Positions 42,726 through 51,565 of a stretch of DNA of 64,000 bases are shown here, one piece after another. The stretch lies in NCBI GenBank assembly GCA_015179045.1, contig WHUZ01000097.1:124001-188000 (forward strand), read 5' to 3'. The position numbers and the translations under genes are program-made. The DNA comes from Kalaharituber pfeilii (taxonomy: Eukaryota > Ascomycota > Pezizomycetes > Pezizales > Pezizaceae). How positions within the stretch are numbered: the first letter of the stretch is position 1; each line of letters opens with the position of its first letter. The notes under the pieces are model-generated. The model was not told the origin of the DNA and ran no database searches. It worked only from the letters and a program-made list of their open reading frames with translations.

Positions 42726-43223
42726 AGTACAAGTACCACTAGGTACCTCTACGTACTACCAGTGATTGAGTATAGAGAAACATTCTGCTACCAGCGTTAA
42801 TTGATAGCCAGTTACTGTATGCTAGCACAGCCCTATTGCCACTGACAAGTTGCCACCTACAAGTTGCCACTTGAAAGTTGCTGTCGGTGATAAGTTGCTA
42901 CTTCTTACCCACATACTAGAAGATAATACAGACAGTTTAATTAATTCACTACGCTTCTAGACTGCTATAGTTAAGAATACCAATTTGTAATCATAACTAA
43001 ATTATTGTTAACCGAAACACTAGAAGAAAATTACTAAATATGCTTCTAGTATTCTTCTTACTCTAAGCGAAATTTTGGAGTGTTATCTTCATAGGTAGAG
43101 ATTTCCGGAATCCTCCGCCATTCTGGTATTATATTGTGGCAGTAACAGGGATTGCGTTGATGCCAAGAATGAAAAGTTTGGTGGTTGTATTACCAGAAAC
43201 AGTAGATAATAAGAGCCCTGCAA
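42726..43223. other. No supported gene
   Basis: AT-rich unique sequence with a CAAGTTGCCAC repeat (42845-42890). Nothing coding is recognised. Confidence 0.4.
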
Positions 43224-43424
43224 GTGCCAAGTACCCACTTTAAGCAACCTCATCATGATAAAACTTGTCAAGACAAAATTTTATGTTCTTGTCTAGGTAC
43301 CTGTTCTTCTCTTCGTTGTACATGCATATGTCAAAAGGTTAAATGTTCTTATTCTTGTAATAAAAGCAATGCTGGTCAATGTACTAACCAGGAGAATGAG
43401 AGTGAACATAGTGATGTATATTTA
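43224..43424 (+). pseudogene. Cys-rich coding remnant (CXC-like)
   Basis: One frame gives about 60 residues dense in Cys with spacing like CSCLGTCSSLRCTC and CSYSCNKSN. It resembles CXC-type Cys clusters found near the C-termini of some eukaryotic transposases (for example the KDZ superfamily). It runs without a stop into the gag-only fragment that begins near 43425, so its original 3' end is lost. No other part of a transposase was found. Confidence 0.35.
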
Positions 43425-43792
43425 GGGAAGGTCCGGAAATGGTTGGAGTCCGGGAATGATAGGCTAAGCAAGACCGTGGGGATAAGGTGGCTGAGACGAA
43501 AGACCGCGCTACTGGAAGAAGGAAAAATGACCAGCTCGGTCGTGGTGTACTTGGAGGCAGCGACGGGCGTAGACAGAGTTAGGTTAGGTGGGAAATGGTT
43601 GAGGACCACTCAATACGAGCCGGACAGACGGAGGAAATAGGCTGTATTGACCAGTGCGTACATTCTACCCGCACCATGTATGAGTATTGCGAGCACCACA
43701 TGTATTTAGTGACGGTTAATTTTCTTTCTTTAATAAATACCTCGCCATAGCCCATACTGCGACATGCGAGTAATGATAAAAAAAAAAAAGTA
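43425..43792 (+). mobile_element. 5'-truncated gag-only LINE derivative
   Basis: Begins within the RRM-like module (GKVRKWLESGNDRLSKTVG), continues KMTSSVVVYLEAATGVDRVR to YEPDRRRK and a TAG stop (43638-43640). The 3' region ends ACCTCGCCATAGCCC and poly(A). No clear target duplication was found. Confidence 0.75.
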
Positions 43793-43899
43793 CTATTGTT
43801 TGTACATAGATGACTGCATAGGGGGATAGGAGACTGTGGAAATTGCTTAGCTGGCTGTATGATAGATCACTATTACATTAAATCATAAGCGAGTATATA

Positions 43900-44072
43900 G
43901 GGGGGGGAGAGAACGTTGGCGGAGGTGATGGACTGGGCGGCGGAGTAACCGGTCATATTTTCACTTTATCTCCTTATCTGTTACTTATTTTTCCGTTGAT
44001 TATCATTCATGTATCTAAACCCTCGCCATAGCCTGCAAGGCAGCATGCGAGTAATGATATATAAAAAAAAAA
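43900..44072 (+). mobile_element. SINE-like element copy 2 (173 bp)
   Basis: Flanked by ATAAGCGAGTATATA (43885-43899 and from 44073). After a short G-rich 5' addition it starts AACGTTGGCGGAGGTGATGG, the same start as 27336, and ends with the type 1 tail CCCTCGCCATAGCCTGCAAG plus poly(A). Confidence 0.75.
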
Positions 44073-44114
44073 ATAAGCGAGTATATATATTACATATAGG
44101 TACATCGAGGTACA

Positions 44115-44275
44115 TTCATGTTCGCCGCTGGGCCAGGTGTTCGTGGCTGGGCTGGCCCCGTGAAAAACACCATATGTTTTTCACGGGGCCGGCCGGTTCA
44201 CGAATCGGCTGGCCGGTTCGCGAACCGGAAAATGTTCGTCGGTGGGCCAGAACATCTGAACTGCCCTGGTTAGTA
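44115..44275. repeat. Palindrome cluster 2 with 16-bp perfect hairpin
   Basis: GGCCCCGTGAAAAACA (44154-44169), five bases, then its exact complement (44175-44190). Nearby is the perfect palindrome CCGGTTCGCGAACCGG. It is related to cluster 1 at 42597. Confidence 0.8.
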
Positions 44276-45165
44276 CATTATGGAATTGAGATTAAGTTTA
44301 TGGTGTTGAAAAGGGGGCGGAGTCAGATACGTACTGCGCTCTCCCTTGGGTTACTGAATTGAGTGCTGGTGAGGTCGCTTGGGCCCCCGTTGGGTCTCGT
44401 ATAGGTTGCTACATTCGGAGCTGATTCTACAGAGCGAGGGGTTAGAGGGTCGCCCATACCAAATTTCAGTCGCAGGTCGGGTGTATGCCAGGGGTATTTT
44501 CTTTCAAATCTTGGCATGCGGCATGAATTAAACTCAAGTTGGCCGCTTTTTTTCTATGCTAGCATGGGCATATCTGATGCTAGCCACAAATGGGGTTTTT
44601 TTTTTTGCGACGCCGGCCAAAAGTGCTTTGACGCTAGCCTAAATGAAAATCACTAGGATGCACATCACACATATTTTACTTTTTATCACATTGTGGCCGT
44701 TGCTTTATGCCCGTAGCACATTTTGCCCACACGAAATATGCTGAAACTGGCTCATCGCGAGTGCTTGTAAAGTTCGTTGAAAATAGACTCCTCGTGCCTA
44801 TAGAAAACAGCCCATTTCGGATATGTCAAATACGTCTGAAAATTGCTTTCGCGCACCTGAGTTGAATGGGCCAGTTTGCGCATAAATATTTCGTGATAGG
44901 GTGTCCAAATTCATTATGTAAGGAAGTATTTGGACAGCTGACGTGATGAAATTTGGACAGCTGACATAATGAATTTGGACTTTTCACACCAATTCTTTCT
45001 GCCCAAGCATACGAAAATATGCTAGTTTCCGCCAAAAACCGCATAGCGCATAATATGCATTATCCCCTGTCCAAATACTTATTTTTCTGTCTAGTACTTA
45101 TGTATATGTCATATTATATTGCCATTGCGGTACTTCCCATACCAGACATGCGTGCTACCTTGTCT
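44276..45165. other. Repeat mosaic without gene
   Basis: Contains T-rich spacer, a 58-bp-minisatellite remnant (about 44690-44880) and the inverted copy (44895-44990) of the 23755 repeat. No coding frame is credible. Confidence 0.45.
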
Positions 45166-45168
45166 CAT

Positions 45169-45215
45169 CATGCCAAGAAACCATGGGGCGGCTGTAGCTC
45201 CATGGTTTCTTGGCA
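45169..45215. repeat. TGCCAAG hairpin, copy 3
   Basis: TGCCAAGAAACCATGG...CCATGGTTTCTTGGCA. The left arm has one substitution relative to 30838 (GGGGC for GGAGC), so the stem keeps a mismatch. Confidence 0.75.
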
Positions 45216-45576
45216 TAGGTGCTATACACCGTGCTACCACCGCTCCATGGTTTCTTGGCAAAGGTGCTATACATTTCGTGATGTTGAAAGAGACCCGCCA
45301 TACCTGTGATATTGACCTCATTCTGCCATTCTCGTGTCATCGATTGGGCCCTATGGTACATGTCAGATTCAGGTCACATTCACACATCTCGCGACATTGA
45401 AAGGGACCCACCATACATATGAAATTGCACTCATCATGCCACTGTCGTGCCGTCTAAAGGGCCCTACGGGACGTGTCAGATTCAGTTCACGTTCACACAT
45501 CTCACGATGCTGAAAGGGACCCGTCATACATATGAAATTGCACACATTGTCCTTACAGCCTCCACACACCAAGCCA

Positions 45577-45750
45577 AGGGTCAAGTTCTAGAAGGTAGGA
45601 GAATGCGGGGTTAAGTTCTAGAAGCTAGGAGAGCGGGGGCGACGGCGCGTGGGGCCCATGTACGTAGAGAGTTAGTTTAGCCTGTCTCCGGGCTATGAGG
45701 GCTTGCCCAGGGACCCTGCCATGGCCAAGTGCTACAAGCGGGGTTATGTG

Positions 45751-45780
<30 letters not shown>
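45577..45780 (+). mobile_element. LINE 3' end, type 2 (204 bp)
   Basis: Flanked by AAGCCA (45571-45576 and 45781-45786). The intact paralogue at about 31278-31290 shows the site without the insert. Contents: GGGTCAAGTTCTAGAAGG, GGGCTTGCCCAGGGACCC, TGCCATGGCC, CAAGCGGGGTTATGTGATT, poly(A) of about 28. Confidence 0.88.
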
Positions 45781-45783
<3 letters not shown>

Positions 45784-46418
45784 CCACGACCGCCGGCAAG
45801 CCATGACCGTCTCCCGCCGACAGCCGGCAGGCTCATAGAACCGGCTAGCTATAGGTAGCTAGTAAGCTGCCACTATAGCCCGCCTGCCAGTATAGCCTGC
45901 CTACCAGTATGGCCCACCCGCCAGTATAGCCCGCCTGCTAGGACCCACATGGTTGCTCGCAGTCCATATGTTCTTGTTATTCTTGTCAATCCCTAGATCT
46001 AATTCAGTACTTGGTCTTCTCTGCCTTTTCACCATAGTCTGCCATCGCCGCTGAACTGGAACCACTGAACTACCACCTGCAAGCCTCTCCTGTCAAGCCT
46101 CTGCCGTTCAGCGCTTGCAAAACTACTGTTACCCTGAACCGGAATACAATTACCCTTCCCAGTGGACACAACTAGAGATGAATGGGAAACAGCCATCACC
46201 GAAGCTGAAGACGAGGGCTGGGTGAGCCACTACACTGATGGCAGTCGAATAGAAGACGCATCTGGAGCCGGGTTATACCAACAACACCCGACAAAGAGGA
46301 TATCAAGGTATCTAGGTCGATGGAGCACCGTCAATGATGCTGAACTAATAGCTATGAGCGAAGCCCTGAACACTCGAGGCAACGAGCTGCTAATCATCAC
46401 TGACTCAAAGGTAGCCAT

Positions 46419-46482
46419 TTTTTTTTTTTTTTTTTCCCTTTCACGTGACCCCGCTTGTAGCTGTTCGCCATGGCAGGGCGAA
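46419..46482 (-). mobile_element. Tail-only LINE insertion, type 2 (64 bp)
   Basis: T run, then CACGTGACCCCGCTTGTAGC, TGTTCGCCATGGCAGGGC. Flanked by the 12-bp duplication AAAGGTAGCCAT (46407-46418 and 46483-46494) inside the RNase H coding sequence. Confidence 0.9.
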
Positions 46483-46508
46483 AAAGGTAGCCATAACCAA
46501 GCTCCAAC

Positions 46509-46512
<4 letters not shown>

Positions 46513-46539
<27 letters not shown>

Positions 46540-47246
46540 TTATCACGTGACCCCGCATGCAGCTGTTCGCCAAGGCAGGGCCCCTGGGTCTAAACCCTCA
46601 AAGCCCGGAGGCAGGCTTACCTAACTACCCCTCCGCCGCCATCTCTACAAACGGAAAACTCAACCCCTCCCCGCCCCACCTCCCCGAGGCACTAAAATAA
46701 CTACAACTTTCCTCCACCGCCACCTTCGAACAAACGAAAAATCGCCCCCTCCCCCTACACCCTGCCGTCCACTTCTTCTCGTCAATATCCTCCCACCTTC
46801 CCCATCCTTCCGGGTACTCTACCTCCTCACACCTGAACGCCAGGTGGTCTGCCGTTTGCTTTTCTCCACACCCGCACCTGCTCCCCTCTGCCGCCTTTAC
46901 ATGTATTTCCCGCTGTTTCCATTAGTCTTGCGGGAGGGAAAGCGGCCAGCAGTCTTCCTCACCCCCGTCCCCTTTCGGCCTCATACCGGCACGCCCTCAA
47001 CCATCTTCCTCCGAGCCTAACCCTGTCGACATCCTGCTGGTCCTCCAGAAAAACTACCACCGAGCTCGTCTTCTTTCCTTCCCCAACCAGTAAGTCTTTC
47101 CTTCTCAACCAGCGAACCCCAACAATCTTCCTCAGGTCCTTATTGTCCTCACCCAGCCATCGTTGCACCTTCCCTAAGTCCCTTCTCAACGCGACCCCAT
47201 GTACAACGATGCCGGCCCTGACCTTCGGTTTTGGCTTCGGCTCCGG
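46513..47246 (-). mobile_element. Internally deleted LINE: gag RRM joined to pol C-terminus
   Basis: Flanked by a 13-bp duplication AGCTCCAACGGAT (46500-46512 and 47247-47259). On the minus strand it encodes the RRM-like end of ORF1 (AGIVVHGVALRRDLGKVQRW, GVRWLRRK, KKTSSVVVFLE, YEAERGRG). Within a few bases, in another frame, comes the pol C-terminal Zn motif RCGCGEKQTADHLAFRC. The type 2 tail and T run follow. The whole reverse transcriptase and RNase H are missing, so this is a deletion derivative that then retrotransposed. Confidence 0.85.
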
Positions 47247-47527
47247 AGCTCCAACGGATTGCTGACGGCGAACCCACCTACGATGGGGCTTCACAGCTGG
47301 TACGAGAAGCATGGGACCGAAGGGAGCAAGCTGGAGACCGGGACGTGGCAGTCATGTGGGTAAAAGGCCACAAGGGTGTATATGGCAATACAGAAGCGGA
47401 CCGAGCGGCCAAGATTGGCACCTGCCTGCAATACCAAGAGGAAGTCATAACCGAAGAGACACCATTGTCTCAATCCTTTGTCCCCCATGATGCCTGCGAA
47501 GTGTGGCTACCCTCCTTCTGGTCCCCA

Positions 47528-48525
47528 GGTATTCGAGTGGCCTGTACGTCAGCTGTAGTCTCTTTCTCTCCACCCCTCTACTAGCCTTCGCCTCTTGTCG
47601 GATGCCCGCTTCTGTCACCGTCTCGTCCTGGTATTGTAGCGCCGTGGCTATTTTGGCCGCACGTGTCCGCCTCGGTGTTACCGGCTATATCTCTGTGTGC
47701 TTTTACCCACAGAATCGCCAGGTCTCGATCCCCCCTCGACATCCTTTCATCCCACCTTCTCCGTACCCACTCCTCTGCTCCTCCTGGGGTTAGGTCCCCC
47801 CTGGCTATCCCCTTCATCCTTGTCACCGTGGTCCTGGAGTCCGTTACGATTAGCAGCTCCCCCTCTCTGCGCATGGCCTCTCCCACCGCTAACAGTTCGG
47901 CATCATTGACTGTACATCTTTCCCCTAGGTATATGGATGTGTCTTTTCCGGCTCGATGCACTCCGGCGCCTGTCTTGTCCTCCATTCTGCTCCCATCAGT
48001 GTACACACTCATCCATCCTTCTTCTTCCCCCCCAGCTATCAGTCTCTCCCACTCCTCCTTACAAAGATCGGACGGGTGTATTGGGTGCACATGTAGAGGT
48101 AGGGAGTCTCTGTGTCCAAGGGCCCCTCTTAGGTATATCGTGTCCGGCTGTGGTCTTCTGACTGGTTCATCACCGAACCTCAGTGTCCGGGCCTCTACCC
48201 TCTCTGCCTCCCCATAAACAAACGTCTCGACGGACTCCAGGTTTGTTAGTCCTTCTACCACGTCCCGTCTCGTCCCCCACGGGGCCCCCGTTATTTCTCT
48301 CGCCACGACGTATTGCCACCTCTCCAACGATCTGATTTTACCTTCTGGAGATGCTCCTTTCGCGTACTCCACCCACGCCCAGCACCCCCAGGTCGCAATA
48401 TTCCTTGCAATTCCTGTATATAACTGTCTCCGTCTGGCTGGCGGTATTCCTTTCAGTCTGGCTGCTATCCTCCATGCCGCTTTTCCTAGGTGTAGCCTCC
48501 GGTTAAAATAGTCATTAAACTTCAT
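47528..48525 (-). pseudogene. LINE pol fragment: RT C-terminus plus RNase H (minus)
   Basis: Open for 314 codons. It begins in the region after reverse transcriptase (YFNRRLHLGKAAWRIAARLK, IATWGCWAWV, WQYVVAREITGAPWG), then RNase H: VYTDGSRMEDKTGAG, NDAELLAVGEAM, IVTDSR, AILWVKAHRDIAGNTEAD. One extra base near 47662 shifts the frame; the original reading (AAKIATALQYQDE) resumes in the next phase to about 47528. It is truncated at 48525 where the 33-bp minisatellite starts. All catalytic acidic residues are present, so decay is recent. Confidence 0.85.
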
Positions 48526-48539
48526 CTCCCAGTCGATGT

Positions 48540-49085
48540 GGAGGCGAAATGGCTATGGAGGTGCATATACTGGGAGGCGGAATTAGTAATGGCCATGGAG
48601 ATGTATATACGACGGGCCGAAGTCGCTACGGCGGTATGTATACTGCGGGCCAGAATGGCCACAGAGGTGTATATGCTGCAGGCTAGAATGGCCACGGAGG
48701 TGTATATGCTGTGGGCAGAAATGGCGACAGAGGTGTATATGCTGCCCGCTGGAATGGCAACGGAGGTGTACATGCTGTGGGCCGGAATGGCTATGAAGGT
48801 GTATATGCTGCAGGCTGGAATAGCCACGGAGGTATATATGCTGTGGGCAGGAATGGCCACAGAGGTGTATATGCTGCCCGCCGGAATGGCAACGGAGGTG
48901 TATATGCTGTGGGCCGGAATGGCTATGGAGGTGGATATGCTGTGGGCTGGAATGGCTACGGAGGTGTATCTGCAGGCCGGAATCGGCTGGGAGGTATAGA
49001 TGCTATAGGCCAGAATGGTTACAGAGGTACATATGCTAAAGGCCGGAATGGCTACGGGGGTGTATATATGGTAGACCGGAAGGGC
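48540..49085 (+). repeat. 33-bp minisatellite, array b
   Basis: About 16 units of GGAATGGCTACGGAGGTGTA / TATGCTGTGGGCC. It has the same downstream sequence (GAATTCAGCTATGCATTGGG) as arrays a and c. Confidence 0.88.
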
Positions 49086-49239
49086 AGCTGTTCGGCGTGG
49101 AGCACCAGGAGAGGGAGGCAGTTTTTGTTGAATTCAGCTATGCATTGGGCCGCACATTAGGCTACACTTTGGGACCTGTATTCGGGCATTCATTAAACCA
49201 CACGTTGCATTACTGTAACAATCCAACCCGGACCCGTCA

Positions 49240-50700
49240 GGACAACAACCACCTCAGGACGAGCGACTCCACAACCACAACGTCCCCCCCAGCGACATCT
49301 ACATAGGTCGAAAGCTCTCAGCACGCTGAGTCTTTTGATCTAATTTTTATCCCTCCAAACCACAACTTGCAAGTTTCCCCTCAGGGTGAAGCTTCGAGGA
49401 GTTTTTCAGCTTAACACCGCCGTTGCCACACATCGACCACACCCCGCCGGCGCCAAGATCCAATAGGAAACCCCCAAACCGGTGCCAAGAACCAGTAGGA
49501 ATGCCCAAAAAGCCAAAGACCCGCCCTCCCCGCCGCCTCCTCGGCCCCGGCACCCCGTCCGCCTCTGTGCCCGATCCCGTGGCACAATGGGTCGAGACGC
49601 AAAAGAAGGAGACCGCCGCTTCTCCTGAGAAAGGAGCGAAGACAGAGACCCCCGCCTCTCCCCCCTCAGACCCTCCCCCGCCGCGCGCGCCTCCCCCAGT
49701 GGCGGAGGAGAAACAGAAGACATGCCCCCCCATACCAGACTGGGAAGACCTCGTGGAAAGACTACAACGCGTGGGCATCGACTGGGACACGGTATTGGCT
49801 GCAAGATGGAAACGGTCCTGGAAAAAATACAGAGGAAGCGATTCCGACCCTACGGAAGGTCGTTTATGGTGATACAGTTCCTTGACGACGAATTCCGGGA
49901 CTTTGACATTCAAGTAGGAGGTCCGGACGACCCCCTCCCAGAAGTCGGGACACCACAAGCCCCGGAAGAGCTGGGATTCAGCACCATCACCACCTGCGCG
50001 GAGGAACCACCCACTTCGGAGGATACAGCCCCTGCCACGAACCCACACGCCATCCCCGCACCCGACACGAGACCGGAAAATGCGCGAAACAAGAAGCGCA
50101 AAGGAAAGACCCCGTCCCCTCAGGACTCCTACGCGATCAAACGCCAGCTTGATGACAAGGAGGCAAGAAGGATTGCGTCCGCACCTCCGGTCGGCGACAC
50201 CGCAGGCACCGCGCCTGATAACACCACCCCATCAAGCTCCAAGCCTACCCCGAGCCCAACGCAAAAGACCCAGACACCCAGGACTCCCTCCCGCCCCAAG
50301 ACCAAGCTCCCCACCACACCACCTACCCCCGATGCCAGCACCACGACAAAGATCGGCATCGTTGTACACGGAATAGCCCTGAGTAAGGACTTAGGGAAGG
50401 TCCGGAGATGGCTGGAGGCAGCTAACCAAGAATTAGGCAAGACTACCGGCATCCGTTGGCTGAGAAAAAAGGACACGTTAGTCAACGAGGGAAAAACGAC
50501 AAGCTCAGCGGTGGTCTACTTGGAAAACCATACCGACGTTGGAAGAGTCAGGCTTGGAGGGCGATGGCTGCGAGTGGACCAGTATGAATGGGACAGAGGA
50601 CGGAAGTAGGGAGACGAACAGACTGGCCCACTACTACCCGCACCATGGATGAGCACCGCGGGTATTACATGTATTTAGACAATTAGTCGTTCTTTATATG
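49240..50700 (+). mobile_element. Gag-only LINE derivative, copy 3 (3' tail lost)
   Basis: The leader begins GGACAACAACCACCTCAGG, as in copies 1 and 2, followed by an ORF1-like frame and a 3' region ACCCGCACCATGGATGAG...ACATGTATTTAG shared with 43650-43720. The terminal CTCGCCATAGCC tail and poly(A) are absent; the sequence switches near 50700 to the block that precedes 33-bp array c. Confidence 0.8.
49501..50609 (+). pseudogene. ORF1p-like frame of gag-only element 3, one frameshift
   Basis: Starts MPKKPKTRPPRR and continues to about 49860 (DWDTVLAARWKRSWKKYRGS). It then needs a one-base shift into the frame FLDDEFRDFDIQVGGPDDP to 50609. It carries one LGFSTITTC motif, the basic KKRKGKTPSPQ patch, SYAIKRQLDDKEARR, and the RRM-like module IGIVVHGIALSKDL, GIRWLRKKDT, KTTSSAVVYLE, YEWDRGRK with a TAG stop. 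Compared with copy 2 the FSPIT repeats are reduced from three to one. Confidence 0.75.
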
Positions 50701-50889
50701 CTCCCATTATGCTGTGAAAGTGCACTGCCATTGCGCTGCTGGCATTGTGTTTCTGCAAAGGTGCACTGCAAATGTATGCTGCTATTGCAATCCGAAGATG
50801 CACTGTCATTGCACTGCGAAGAGGTACAGCCATTAGGGTTATGGGCGTGAGGGGCTAGGCTCCGGTAGGCGTGGGAAGGTACTGGATGT
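50700..50889 (+). repeat. TGCCATTGC block, paralogue of 32820-33066
   Basis: Blocks of GCACTGCCATTGCGCTGC lead into GGCTAGGCTCCGGTAGGCG and the unoccupied target GGATGTCACGGCTATGGAGG, which at 33067 is interrupted by gag-only element 2. Confidence 0.8.
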
Positions 50890-51340
50890 CACGGCTATGG
50901 AGGAGTGTATACGGTGGGCCGAAATGGCCACCGAGGTGGATATGCTGCAGGGCGAAATGGCTACGGAGGTGCATATACTGCGAGGCGGAATTAGTGATGG
51001 CCACGGAGGTGTATTTGCGGTGGGCCGAAGTGACTACGTGGGTGTATATATGACGGGCCTCAGTCGCTACGGCGGTGTGTATACTGTGGGCCGGAATGGC
51101 CACAGAGGTGTATATGCTGCAGGCTGGAATGGCTACGGAGGTATCTATGCTGTGGGCCGGAATGAGTTTGGAGATGGATATGCTGTGGGCTGGAATGGCG
51201 TTGGAGGTATAGATGCTATAGGCCAGAATTGTTACAGAGGTATATGTGCTACGGGCCGGAATAGCTACAGAGGTGTGTATGCTGTAGGGCGGAATGGACA
51301 CATCGGTGTATATATGGTGGACCGGAAGGGCAGCTGTACG
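50890..51340 (+). repeat. 33-bp minisatellite, array c
   Basis: About 13 units. It is the uninterrupted counterpart of array a with both flanks continuous. Confidence 0.87.
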
Positions 51341-51565
51341 GCCTGGAGCGCCATTTGAGCAGAGCAGTTGTTGTTGAATTCAGGTATGCATTGGGCCGCT
51401 AATTGGGCACTCATTAGGTTCTGTATTTGGCCATTTATTAGACATTGCTAGAGCCACTCCAGAGCTACTTTAGAGCTATTCAAGACGTTCAAAGTTATTT
51501 ATAACCTATTTACAATACATTGCCTTGGGGTTAGGGGCAATGCAGGTTTGAACCAATGCCTGTCG

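Larger units (their letters stand above)
46162..47527 (+). pseudogene. LINE pol RNase H fragment, split by two nested insertions
   Basis: An RNase H domain in three pieces (to 46418, 46495-46512, 47260 on). The motifs are in order: HYTDGSRIEDASGAGL (first D), NDAELIAMSEAL (E), IITDSK (D), then after the insertions VMWVKGHKGVYGNTEADRAA (H and last D). It belongs to the C-terminal RNase H of Tad-like non-LTR elements. The upstream reverse transcriptase is missing. It collides near 47527 with an oppositely oriented fragment of a related element. Confidence 0.85.

Noticed and set aside
47663..48217. 184-codon plus-strand frame opposite the RNase H fragment
   Set aside because: The minus strand encodes a recognisable LINE domain; the plus frame is its antisense shadow.
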